A DNA stretch of 39,616 bases, taken from the IMG/VR virus record IMGVR_UViG_3300034198_018304, positions 1 through 39,616 of that record; one strand, 5' to 3'. The notes below the pieces were generated by a model that was not told the DNA's origin, did not search any database, and was given only the letters and a program-made list of their open reading frames with translations. This stretch comes from a virus. Position numbers and translations under genes: made by a program. Positions 24,311-32,400 of the stretch are shown piece by piece (position 1 is the stretch's first letter; each line of letters starts with the position of its first letter).

Positions 24311-24877
24311 ATGAACGCACTTGAAACTGCAATCGCCGAAGGTCAATCGTACACGCGAATCGCGGGACTTGCAGGACAGCTTGCCCGAAAGAGCCCTGGC
24401 GATCCCTTGTTGGTCGCCACGCGGGATTACCTCGCGCAACTGGAGATCCCCCCCGATGGTATTGGGGGGGATGATCCCGATGCCTTCCTCGACTCGCTGC
24501 ACGTCGCAATCGGGGACGAGATCATCGGGGGAAACGGCCGACCCGTTCCCGCCGAACTTGCCGCACTCGACGCTGCGATCTGCGGGCTCCGATTCATCGG
24601 GGACGATGGGCTCGCCGATGCCGTGGAAATCCGGGCGGCCCTCTACATCCGATTCATGGCCGACTGTTTCACGGAGCACATGGGCTTCGCCCGCGATTTC
24701 GTGGCAGAGCACGGCGTCAAGACGGAAAGCTCTTTCTGGGGCGCGGTACTCGAATCGCAGTCCCTTGCGGACCAAATGAGCGCGGACTTGCAAGACATCG
24801 ATCTTTCGGATGACGTGGAAATCCCGCCTTGGATGACCGCTATTCTGAACGGTATCGCTCTCTCAAACCAGGAGTAA
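24311..24877 (+). CDS. Hypothetical acidic protein
   Basis: This 188-residue acidic, Ala-rich protein begins MNALETAIAEGQSYTRIAGLAGQLA and ends in an acidic tail (DLQDIDLSDDVEIPPWMTAIL). It is largely helical with a Gly/Asp-rich loop near residues 49-57. No enzymatic motif is visible. It sits 11 bases after the previous gene and 6 bases before the next, so it belongs to the same operon. Confidence 0.6.
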   Translation: MNALETAIAEGQSYTRIAGLAGQLARKSPGDPLLVATRDYLAQLEIPPDGIGGDDPDAFLDSLHVAIGDEIIGGNGRPVPAELAALDAAICGLRFIGDDGLADAVEIRAALYIRFMADCFTEHMGFARDFVAEHGVKTESSFWGAVLESQSLADQMSADLQDIDLSDDVEIPPWMTAILNGIALSNQE

Positions 24878-24883
24878 AGAATC

Positions 24884-25489
24884 ATGGGGATGTTTGATCG
24901 GGTCGAGGTTGATCCCGCCTTGGCGGCTGAGATCAACCTGCCGAATGGGTCCGGTTGGCAAACCAAATCTCACTTCCCCCGTGGCGGGAATAGCCTCGGA
25001 GTTGTGCGGTTGCTGCCTGACCGGACGATGGAGTGGTCATCCAGGCACAACGATGGTGCCGAGGTTATCCTCGGCAACGGTGTGGTGACTTTCTACACGC
25101 CGTATCTCTGTGAGGATCAGAAAGATGTGCGCCCCGGTACGTCCTGGCTGGAGTACGACGCCCATTTCGTTGACGGAGTGCTTTACCGACTGGACGAGGT
25201 GCAGCGCGGTGTCACGCCACACGAATCGCCTGTCACTGTCTGGGAAGACGAGGCTAAACGACGTGTCGTTATCCATTTCGTTGACGGAGTGCTTTACCGA
25301 CTGGACGAGGTGCAGCGCGGTGTCACGCCACATGAATCGCCTGTCACTGTCTGGGAAGACGAGGCTAAACGACGTGTCGTTATCCCTGTGTCCGACGTAT
25401 TGGCGGTCTTGGCTATGCTGGAGCGGCTGGAACAGTCCGAGGCTCTTTGCGAGCGGCTACGTCACCGAATCGCCCACAAGGCCCCATGA
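24884..25489 (+). CDS. MGMFD-type phage protein with an internal 37-residue duplication
   Basis: This 201-residue protein begins MGMFDRVEVDPAL and continues with a QTKSH segment. This MGMFD-x-V...FQTK opening is shared by a widespread group of uncharacterised phage proteins (my recollection of the family, not searched here). Residues about 94-130 and 131-167 are an identical direct repeat, encoded by the 111-bp tandem duplication at 25162-25383. The core without the extra copy would be 164 residues. The repeated unit consists of strands (VDGVLYRLDEV, SPVTVWEDEAKRRVVI), so the duplication may add a beta layer or be neutral. A C-terminal helix contains LAMLERLEQSEALCERL. Confidence 0.75.
   Translation: MGMFDRVEVDPALAAEINLPNGSGWQTKSHFPRGGNSLGVVRLLPDRTMEWSSRHNDGAEVILGNGVVTFYTPYLCEDQKDVRPGTSWLEYDAHFVDGVLYRLDEVQRGVTPHESPVTVWEDEAKRRVVIHFVDGVLYRLDEVQRGVTPHESPVTVWEDEAKRRVVIPVSDVLAVLAMLERLEQSEALCERLRHRIAHKAP
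25162..25383 (+). repeat. 111-bp tandem direct duplication, in frame
   Basis: Units 25162-25272 and 25273-25383 are identical except for one C/T change (CACACGAATC against CACATGAATC). The change is silent (His codon), so the encoded 37-residue repeats are identical. Such near-perfect identity indicates a very recent event. Confidence 0.97.
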
Positions 25490-25511
25490 TGGGCTTCATC
25501 AGGAAGGAACT

Positions 25512-25730
25512 ATGAGTCAAGCATCATCTCAAGACGACGACTGGTCTGCCATCGAAATGGATCAGTACCTCACGCATATCTGGCGTATTGTCGATGGTCG
25601 CTTGGCCGTGGCAATGATGGTTTCGAATGCCACGGCGGAATCCTTGCGTGATCAGATCCGCAAGGCTGAGGAGGATCTACAACTGCTATGCCAGTTCGGC
25701 ACGGCCAAGCGCCTTAAAGGTCGGGTTTAA
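25512..25730 (+). CDS. Small hypothetical protein
   Basis: This 72-residue protein is read from ATG 25512 with AGGAAGGA just upstream. It begins MSQASSQDDDWSAIEMDQYL, then LTHIWRIVDGRLAVAMMV and a C-terminal charged helix with LRDQIRKAEEDLQLL. It is the last gene of the rightward operon. Its 3' end overlaps the end of the convergent phosphoesterase gene by 17 bases (25714-25730), with no hairpin visible between them. No family is recognised. Confidence 0.65.
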   Translation: MSQASSQDDDWSAIEMDQYLTHIWRIVDGRLAVAMMVSNATAESLRDQIRKAEEDLQLLCQFGTAKRLKGRV

Positions 25731-26445
25731 TCGTAAACAGCTTGACCGAATACTGGCCTTGGTTCTCCCCGGGGTAGCCTCTGGGATTGCACAGAAACCG
25801 GGTGCCATCAATCCTCCGATCCCCATACTCATGGGTGTGCCCGTAGCACCAGACCCTTGGCGGGTGCTCGCATTTCGCAAACACGTCGGAAGCAAAGAAC
25901 CGATTGATCGGGCTGTTCTTGTACCGATGGGAAATCAGCGCCGTTGACGGCATGTGATGTGTCACGAACACGTCGGCCTGCGCCTGGGCAAAAAATTGCT
26001 GTGCGTCTTGATGTTGACGTGCAATCCACGCCGAAGTCTGGCTTCCTGCAATCCAAATGCTTCGAAAGTCGGGGATCGCATGTTCGTACAAGTGATTTCG
26101 GTTGTCGGGGTCGCCAAACCAAAGAGTGTCCCCCGCAAATGTGACCCCCTGTATTTCCGTGACCTCTCCTGCGACCAAGCGCCTGAAGCCCGGATATTTC
26201 TCACGCAGAGAAACCGTGATATTTGCGACTTCTATGCTTCCTTCTCGGCCATAGAAGTCATGGTTGCCAGGGACGTAGAGAACATTCGGCACACGTTCGG
26301 CGTAGTACGTGAGTGCCCCACGTAATCCTTTTGGGGTCGCAATATCCCCCGCCAGAATGAGCACATCCAATTTCTCGGGCAGGGTAATGTGCCCATCCGG
26401 CCCATAGAACTCGTAGTGCAGGTCTGACAACAAGCCGCAGATCAT
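25714..26445 (-). CDS. Calcineurin-like metallophosphoesterase
   Basis: This 243-residue protein has the complete ordered motif set of the family: SDLHYEF (DxH), LAGDIA (GDxx), PGNHDFYG (GNHD/E), a THHMPS His motif and YGHTHEYGD (GHxH). These residues bind two metal ions and cleave phosphoesters; possible substrates include cyclic phosphates, nucleotides, RNA ends and phosphoproteins. I chose ATG 26445, which overlaps the upstream stop as ATGA; the longer in-frame extension to 26505 is unlikely. Nearby are a receiver-like protein of the type linked to cyclic-phosphate RNA ends and, in another operon, an RNA ligase, so RNA end healing is a reasonable hypothesis. Confidence 0.9.
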   Translation of the reverse strand: MICGLLSDLHYEFYGPDGHITLPEKLDVLILAGDIATPKGLRGALTYYAERVPNVLYVPGNHDFYGREGSIEVANITVSLREKYPGFRRLVAGEVTEIQGVTFAGDTLWFGDPDNRNHLYEHAIPDFRSIWIAGSQTSAWIARQHQDAQQFFAQAQADVFVTHHMPSTALISHRYKNSPINRFFASDVFAKCEHPPRVWCYGHTHEYGDRRIDGTRFLCNPRGYPGENQGQYSVKLFTIKPDL

Positions 26446-26993
26446 GCGCCGCACCCTCCGTTTCGGAAGTCCTCTTTGGTGAGAGCGTGCCCGCAACTGG
26501 CGCACTTGGCGTTACGTTCACCATCGCCCCAGATCCAAGTGTGCTCGCGGTATGGGGGCATGTCAGCCTTAACCAAACCTAGTCCCGAATCCATGGTGCC
26601 GTTAATTGCTATGGGGTCACCTATGTCAATTTTTGCCCATTCTTGGGCAAATCGGCGGGCATCCAGGCTATCTACAGCCCGGATTTCCAGCCAGTGCTTA
26701 TGGGTGCCGATGGTCACCGGCACCGAATACAGTCCTAACCCGTCTTCAAAAACCCACGGAATGCCCAGGTCTTCCGGGGCTTGGGTTTCTATCTTCAAAC
26801 TTTGCCATTTAATGCCCAACTTTTGAGTCAGCCCCGCGTTATACCGGACGGCTGATTTCGGGATGGCATGTACTTCCCCGAGGTTGTCCTTGAATGCAAG
26901 CTGCGTATCACGACCTTCCGTGCAGATCAGATATAGCTCAGGATTCATGTAGTGTTCCCACAGGAACAGCCAGTTCGCAATTGCAGGGTTCAT
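26442..26993 (-). CDS. Hypothetical protein with C-terminal CxxC zinc-type segment
   Basis: This 183-residue protein is read from ATG 26993, which overlaps the preceding gene (ATGA) and has AGGA eight bases upstream; a TTG at 27017 is rejected. The N-terminal half is alpha/beta (NWLFLWEHYM, YLICTEGRDTQLAF). The C-terminus carries CASCGHALTKEDFRNGGCG, a likely partial zinc ribbon. The segment IDIGDPIAINGTMD has a small beta-domain appearance. No enzymatic family is recognised. Coupled overlaps on both sides place it firmly in the phosphoesterase operon. Confidence 0.65.
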   Translation of the reverse strand: MNPAIANWLFLWEHYMNPELYLICTEGRDTQLAFKDNLGEVHAIPKSAVRYNAGLTQKLGIKWQSLKIETQAPEDLGIPWVFEDGLGLYSVPVTIGTHKHWLEIRAVDSLDARRFAQEWAKIDIGDPIAINGTMDSGLGLVKADMPPYREHTWIWGDGERNAKCASCGHALTKEDFRNGGCGA

Positions 26994-27169
26994 TTGCCGT
27001 ATCCTTCCGAGTACCAACCACCGCCTTTGAGGACAAAATTAGACCGAGAGATTAGCTTCTCGGTCTGGGTGTCTGGGCAGACTGGACACTTGGGGTTCTG
27101 GTCATTGACCTTCTGCGACCGTTCGAACGTGTGCCCGCATTTGGGGCACTTAAAGTCATACAAAGGCAT
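26990..27169 (-). CDS. FmdB-like small zinc-ribbon protein
   Basis: This 59-residue protein begins MPLYDFKCPKCGHTFE and continues with a second pair CPVC, a Lys-rich linker and a C-terminal FVLKGGGWYSEGYGK. The MP-x-YDF-x-C-x-x-CG-x-x-FE opening, the second CxxC and the F-x-L-x-GGGW-x-x-x-GY ending match the FmdB family of putative regulatory zinc ribbons, which is common in bacteria and in phages. Its role in phages is unknown. It starts one base after the previous stop and overlaps the next start by ATGA, so it is certainly translated within the operon despite its small size. Confidence 0.85.
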   Translation of the reverse strand: MPLYDFKCPKCGHTFERSQKVNDQNPKCPVCPDTQTEKLISRSNFVLKGGGWYSEGYGK

Positions 27170-27170
27170 T

Positions 27171-27620
27171 TCAGAGGCCCCATTCTTTCAAGAGGGTCGA
27201 CGGCAGCAAATTGCTGCAATCAATGGCTGGGGTGTTCACTGCACGGTGTCCTTCAACGCGAAGCGCCTGTGTCATCCTCTTACCGGCAGGGATATTTGCG
27301 GTATGCACAACGCAACGCATGGGTTTACCACGGTGTATAATCCGCTCCACCATTTCCATGCCTGTCAGACAGCCACATCCTGCGTTCAACGAGTTGGTGC
27401 TGGTGCCGATGCGGACAGGATTCGGGCAGGCCACGCCATCTGGGGCCTTGCACATATCGTGATCCAAAAAGATCATCCCGGCCCGGTCCAGATCGTCCAG
27501 AGTGACCTCGGACGGTGAGTACCTGCTTGTGAAAGTGATGTCGATGACGCCGCCTTGCGCGAACACGCCCCGAATCCAGTCGTGCCGAAATTGCCAATCA
27601 TCAACAATGAGGACGTGCAT
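27171..27620 (-). CDS. Receiver-like protein of the cyclic-phosphate-processing type
   Basis: This 149-residue protein begins MHVLIVDDWQFRHDWI (acidic pair Asp7-Asp8 at the first strand). It has MIFLDHDMC in the position of the phosphoacceptor strand and VVHTANIPAGKRM later. The combination of an LDHD strand and an H-(S/T)-x-N-x-x-G-x-x-M segment matches a stand-alone receiver-like domain predicted by others to process cyclic phosphates at RNA ends, and it differs from normal response regulators. The call is from pattern recognition. It starts in the upstream stop (TGATG). It shares an operon with a metallophosphoesterase, and the window also encodes Rnl1. Confidence 0.65.
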   Translation of the reverse strand: MHVLIVDDWQFRHDWIRGVFAQGGVIDITFTSRYSPSEVTLDDLDRAGMIFLDHDMCKAPDGVACPNPVRIGTSTNSLNAGCGCLTGMEMVERIIHRGKPMRCVVHTANIPAGKRMTQALRVEGHRAVNTPAIDCSNLLPSTLLKEWGL

Positions 27621-27853
27621 CACGTTGCTTCCATGAGATAGAGCACGCCATTAGTGATGCGGTCTTTCCAGGTAAACACCAAAAAATAAGCCAGGGAAGG
27701 CTCCGGGTCTTCGTCCCACTCAATCAGGATCGAATCCTGAGTCCCATGGCTCACGTTCCGTCGAACGTGCTGGAGGATTTTGCCACGTCGGCCATTCACG
27801 CCAACAACGGGCATACCAAGGGGTAGGTCTTTGAAATCAAAAGGACCAGTCAT
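27620..27853 (-). CDS. Small beta-rich hypothetical protein (SH3-like?)
   Basis: This 77-residue protein starts at ATG 27853 with GGAG upstream. An in-frame ATG at 27892 lies inside a palindrome without a ribosome-binding site. The sequence PLGMPVVGVNGRRGKILQHV and SILIEWDEDP alternates like a small beta barrel of the SH3 or KOW type. Such folds often bind nucleic acid or protein, but nothing specific can be claimed. Its stop overlaps the next start. Confidence 0.6.
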   Translation of the reverse strand: MTGPFDFKDLPLGMPVVGVNGRRGKILQHVRRNVSHGTQDSILIEWDEDPEPSLAYFLVFTWKDRITNGVLYLMEAT

Positions 27854-27880
27854 GGTCTCGCACTCCAATCTAGGCTGAAC

Positions 27881-27903
27881 ATTACCGTTCATTGAACGGT
27901 AAT
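27881..27903. repeat. Perfect 23-bp palindrome
   Basis: Arms of 11 bases (ATTACCGTTCA and its complement) surround a single central base, between the HNH gene and the gene starting at 27853. There is no T-run, so it fits an operator or an RNA processing hairpin better than a terminator. Confidence 0.8.
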
Positions 27904-27909
27904 TTCACG

Positions 27910-28341
27910 TCATTCTGGGAAATGCACGAGAGATATATCCAATGTCCATGGGTGCTGTGAGCGTCTCTGCCAAGTCGAAAAAGCCTCGTTGATGTGATCA
28001 CGGGCTTGACGATCCGTCCAATCGTTGACTTTGACCAGATGGGCGAAGGCGCGGGCCTCGTTACCTGTGACCCGGGCACGACCGAAGTGTTTGACCTCAT
28101 GGCAATTTGGGCAAAGTGAGATCAGACCGTGCAAGGTCTGGACGTGCGTAGCATCATCGTAAGTCCAGATTTCATGGCATTCGACGGGATGCTTCTTGCC
28201 GACACCACCACAAATTTCGCATTTGTGCCCGGCTCGGGCATAGGACGCATGACGTAAGGCGTCCCACTCGCTTGCCTTGAAGCGCGAACGGAGATTGTCT
28301 CCCCAAGCCGTCTTGGGGACCAGTTCAATGGTGAGTTGCAT
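27910..28341 (-). CDS. HNH endonuclease-like protein
   Basis: This 143-residue protein contains CEICGGVGKKHPVECHEIW and CPNCHEVKHFGRA, giving CxxC...H-x-x-x-CHE...H...CxxCHxxxH, a zinc-stabilised HNH fold. The ECHEIW segment preceding a D-x-x-THVQTL strand and LISLCPNC are typical of phage HNH proteins. It could be a homing nuclease or a nicking enzyme in phage DNA metabolism. It is the first gene of the leftward operon and lies 31 bases downstream of promoter P5. The second HNH gene of the window (22418-22714) is not a close copy. Confidence 0.8.
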   Translation of the reverse strand: MQLTIELVPKTAWGDNLRSRFKASEWDALRHASYARAGHKCEICGGVGKKHPVECHEIWTYDDATHVQTLHGLISLCPNCHEVKHFGRARVTGNEARAFAHLVKVNDWTDRQARDHINEAFSTWQRRSQHPWTLDISLVHFPE

Positions 28342-28372
28342 GTAGATCCTGTTCAGACATTGCTTCTACTAT

Positions 28373-28401
28373 AACAACGTGTTGTCCCCGCCCCTAGAAC
28401 A
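28373..28401 (-). promoter_or_regulatory. Candidate phage promoter P5 (leftward)
   Basis: Reading leftward: TGTTCT (28401-28396), fifteen bases including AGGGGCGGGG, then ACGTTGTT (28380-28373) followed by ATAGTAG. It precedes the HNH-phosphoesterase operon. The second box is the weakest match among the nine, but the position and spacing are right. Confidence 0.55.
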
Positions 28402-28408
28402 AAAAATC

Positions 28409-28437
28409 CGTTCCGGTAGGGGGCGGGCTACGTTTGG
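28409..28437 (+). promoter_or_regulatory. Candidate phage promoter P6 (rightward)
   Basis: CGTTCC at 28409-28414, fifteen bases including GGGGGCGGGC, ACGTTTGG at 28430-28437. It lies 40 bases upstream of the start at 28478 and diverges from P5, with only seven bases between the two first boxes. Confidence 0.65.
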
Positions 28438-28477
28438 ATTCATGTAGACGTTGCATATAGTCACGGAGTTGATCCCA

Positions 28478-28771
28478 ATGTCGAATGCACAAGAATCCGC
28501 CTGGGCTTTGTTGAAAGCTCAAGGCTACGAAACGGTCGGGCATATCGTCAGCCACTTCGACGGTGGGACGGTGTTCTTTTACCGTGGGCACAAGGAGTCC
28601 AAGTCAGGGCCTCAGTGCAAATACGCCAAGGTTGTCGTGTTGGGCAATGGTGATCTGGATGGTGAGGTCGAGATCATCTCACGAAACGACAAAAAGCGGC
28701 TTCAGAAGTTGATCTCGACGATCAACCGCCGTCTGACGCGGACTGAGAAGCGGGCTTCCCACAAGGGATAA
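28478..28771 (+). CDS. Small hypothetical protein
   Basis: This 97-residue protein starts MSNAQESAWALLKAQGYETVGHIVSHFDGGTVFFYRG, with CGGAG about 10 bases upstream of ATG 28478. It has a short N-terminal helix, three strands and a basic C-terminal helix (KKRLQKLISTINRRLTRTEKR), which could contact nucleic acid. An in-frame TTG at 28451 is not used here because it would lie too close to promoter P6. No family is recognised. The HAD gene follows 35 bases later. Confidence 0.65.
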   Translation: MSNAQESAWALLKAQGYETVGHIVSHFDGGTVFFYRGHKESKSGPQCKYAKVVVLGNGDLDGEVEIISRNDKKRLQKLISTINRRLTRTEKRASHKG

Positions 28772-28806
28772 CGACCCTATCCCCTGTAGGATATCGGAGG
28801 TTTGTG

Positions 28807-29412
28807 ATGACGGACGCGCTCCCTATCGTTTTCCTCGACCTCGACGAAACGCTTGTCTGCTCATTCGAGCCTATGACCGTGACGTATGCCCAAGCGGCAT
28901 ACGACAGGGCGATGCTCAAGCCGCAGACCCCGTTCAACGATAGTCTCCGTACACGTTCCCGCATTCGGTTGGAGCAGCTAAAATCAGCGGTGCGTGTGTC
29001 ATCGGAATTCATGGCCATCGTGCGACCAGACGCGCAAAAAGCCATAGACTTTCTGGGTACTTTTGCCGAGATCCATATCTTCACAGCAGCCGACGCAGAA
29101 TATGCAGCGGCCGTTTGCACCGCCGCTGAATTCAAGTTCAAGCCCGGCGAAGGTCGCATCTTCACGCTTCGGAACCCAGGCTTGGATATGCGTTGGGCGA
29201 TTCATCGCCCTTGGGTCTTGCTTGACGATACGCCAGGATTTGCAAAGATCACTTTCCTCGAAGACCTGGATTTTGAATCCCGAGTGATCCAAGTAGATCC
29301 ATTGGATCTGGGTGATGAGTGCTTGTCCCTGATGGACTACGCAAAAGAGGCGGCTCGGCGGTTCGGATTTATCGATCCTCATCATAGGTCAAAGTTAACG
29401 ACCCAAGCGTGA
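28807..29412 (+). CDS. HAD-superfamily phosphatase (FCP1/NIF-like)
   Basis: This 201-residue protein has FLDLDETLVCS (motif I, nucleophile Asp11 and Asp13), IRPDAQKAIDFL followed by IHIFTAAD (motif II Thr), and WVLLDDTP (acidic motif). DLDETL together with RP...F-E-I-x-x-FT is the signature of FCP1/SCP-type phosphatases, which act on phosphoproteins; other HAD members remove phosphates from small molecules or nucleic-acid ends. ATG 28807 follows GGAGG with six bases of spacing. It lies downstream of promoter P6. The 3' end overlaps the convergent baseplate gene by 44 bases. Confidence 0.85.
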   Translation: MTDALPIVFLDLDETLVCSFEPMTVTYAQAAYDRAMLKPQTPFNDSLRTRSRIRLEQLKSAVRVSSEFMAIVRPDAQKAIDFLGTFAEIHIFTAADAEYAAAVCTAAEFKFKPGEGRIFTLRNPGLDMRWAIHRPWVLLDDTPGFAKITFLEDLDFESRVIQVDPLDLGDECLSLMDYAKEAARRFGFIDPHHRSKLTTQA

Positions 29413-32400
29413 CGTATTGCGTAGGTCCAGGGTCGATATCCTTGCTGCCACTGTCGGCCCCGACAATGTAGATAACGGCATAGGTGTGCGCAGTCGGGGA
29501 TTGGCCAACAGGGAGCGACACCAAAATCCGATTCGCGGTCAGGGCGAGCCTTTGGGCAGCAATTGCTGCCGCCGTCACATAGCCTTGGGCTATTAGGGTT
29601 GCATCATCCGAGTAGCCCGCGATGGCTCGACCGGATGCGCCCAAGATATAAGCCCTGCCCGATGCAAGTCCGAGAGATCCCAGATTTGCAGCGGCCTCCA
29701 GTAAATCCAGTGCAACCTGATCCTGGAAGACTCCACGATAGTCGACGGAAGGCCCACCGCCATCCGTTGTCGCAGCGGATAGAGGGTTCTTCAGGATATA
29801 CACGGTGGTCCGATTGCTGGATAGCGATGATATGCTCGCGGACTCAGCCGCCGTGTCCGTGGAGATTTCATCCCAGACCACAGTGCTGTTCTCTGCACGG
29901 ACCATTTTTGTAAGGGGTACGACAACGTAGGACACGCCTGTTGTCTGCTCGAACACGCTGATCAAATCTGATTGTCGTATGGCGTCGCCAAGCCTCATAC
30001 CCGCAAGAAAATTGTCGAGGTTCGTCCGCAATGCCCGATCTACAAAAGCAGGATCAAGACCTCGCTGCAAGACGATGGTCGCGGATAAGTCCAGCGGAGC
30101 CGGTATGGCCTCTTTGACGAGAACGTCGGCAGTCGCGTGTTTACGCGCGTCAATCGCGTTCTGGGTCAGGGACACAATCAAATTTGTCGTGTACGTGACC
30201 GTGAAATTCTCGTCATGCTCGTAGCTAACAAGCACACTTGCGCCTGATGGGATCGCCCCTGTCTCGACGCGCGTGATTGATGCTGCTGTGGTCTGTGTGC
30301 CCAGCGTAATCTCAAAGTCGGGGTCGCCAGAGGGGTCATCCGGTCCTTTGTATTCTGTCAAGCCATCTGCGCTAAACACCCGGATTGTAAAATAGTTGGC
30401 GCCGAGGTTGTTCAAATATTCAGGGTACTGCCCAATCAACACATGCTGCTCACCGACGATTGACGTGAACGTCCCGCCCACACCGCCGTTGATTTGTAGA
30501 TAGTCGCCCGAGATAGTTGATCGACCGTACCCCAAAGGTGAGTTCGGGTGGTATAAACCGTACACTGTAGGATCAAGTGTGCCTGAAGCTGTCCCCACGA
30601 CAGATTTGATCTGTTTGACGGGCTGTCGAGGGAGAACAAAGATATTCCCTGCCCTTTTGCGATATGACCCCAACACGATATCAGTCAGATCCACAGAAGG
30701 CTGTGCGATACTGGTATCCAACTGGATCGTATTGTAGGACGTAATCACAACGTTGGTCAGGTCAAAAGTCTCACCTGTGGACACATTCTTAAACGTGTAA
30801 CCTGCGGCGGGTACGTCTAGCATTTCAACAATCGGGTTGTCCACGTTTAGAGCGGTATCCACCGCCACAAACGTCAATGAAGCGGGGTCTCCAACGGATT
30901 CGAATTGGATGTCTTGTGCAATATCATAGGAGAAGGCAAAAGAGTCCGTGATCGTAGCAACATTGGATTCCCCTTGGACCCACACGTCGACCTTGCCGCC
31001 CCGATGCACTTGATTGTCATCCAAGTCGCGCATCATCACGGCGTCGCCTGCTGCCACAACGTTCGCTTCGATGACGCCTGGAGTATCCGCTGCGGTCTGC
31101 GCGTAACCTAGGGCCGTGCCCGAGTCCACCGAAGCAAGACGGTTCTGAGCCCGCTCAATTAATTCGAGGTTGGACTCGGTGCCCACGCCCCCAAACATGG
31201 CCGCAGAGTTTGTGACAAGAACCCCACCGGGAATTTGGGTCACAACCTGACGAACCTGACCGACGCCAACGTTGCCGCTGCTGCCAGTGTTGACCGCGCG
31301 AACGGGCACATTGACTTTGTACCTGCCAGACACAGGGTCGTAAAAAGACGCGAGTTGGCTAAAATCAATGCTTGCTGCACGGGTGGTGACGAACTGCACC
31401 CCACTCGCAGCAACAATTGTTCCGATGGCGAGAGATATCGTGAACGTCGGCCGCTTGCTTGTGTAGAACGTCACTTCACCTTGAGCAGCTTGCCCCGATC
31501 TACGAATCACCCCAAAATTGCTGGCATATACATCAAACGCAGAGTCCACCATCGCCTGGACCGCAGCGTTGGAATTCATGTAGAGCGCAGCTTTGAGTGC
31601 TTGTTTGTATGCACTTTGCGTAACAGCAACCGATGACCCCGTATTTTGCGGGTCGTCGATCTGAAGTAACAACGCGGGTGTGCGGGACCGATAAAAGAAA
31701 TCCATCAGGAACCGGAGTCGCTCGGACTCTGATGAGAACGGGTCAATCACCGTATCCCGCAGAGTAGATCCAGGCTCTACTTTGATCTGTGGGTTTGATC
31801 GGAAAACGGCCTCGATGTAGCTCTCGACGATTTTTTGCCTGGACACAACCGCCAGCGATCCATTTGCGGTCGATATTGCAAGAGGTCTGGCCACGACTTC
31901 TTGCGAATAGGCAGATGTATATTCGAGATTCGACGCCGTATCATAGTAGGTGGCTACGACAACGTAGTAGAGCGGTGTCTCTGCGGGCAAACTACTGAAT
32001 ATGCCTGTACGAATAGTTTTTGGGTCCGATGTTGGCCCGTTTGATCGTCCGTGCTCGAATGAATAGACCGTGAAAGTACGAACAGTGTCCAGTGTTGCCG
32101 TCATTCGGATATGACGTGCCGTCTCAGGAATCACAAATCGGGAGTCCAAGTCCGCCTGGAGCAAGTCCCTGTTCGTGTCTTCTTGACGGGCAAGAACCCG
32201 AAAGTATTGAGGGTCCGCAAGCGGTACGTCACTCCCATCAACTGCAACATTCGTATCCAGATTAATAGACCCGAATGTCTCGACCTCCTGCTGACCCGTA
32301 CCAGAGGTCACCATATCCAAATTGATCTTTGTGTAGCCCTGAGTGCCACCACCGGCGTCCATTGAAGCATAGAAGTCCATGCCACGAAAGCCTGTGGAAC

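Noticed and set aside
25731-25760. GTAAACAG just after the small gene ending at 25730
   Set aside because: It resembles the second box read leftward, but it lies inside the phosphoesterase coding sequence and has no GTTC box 15 bases away.
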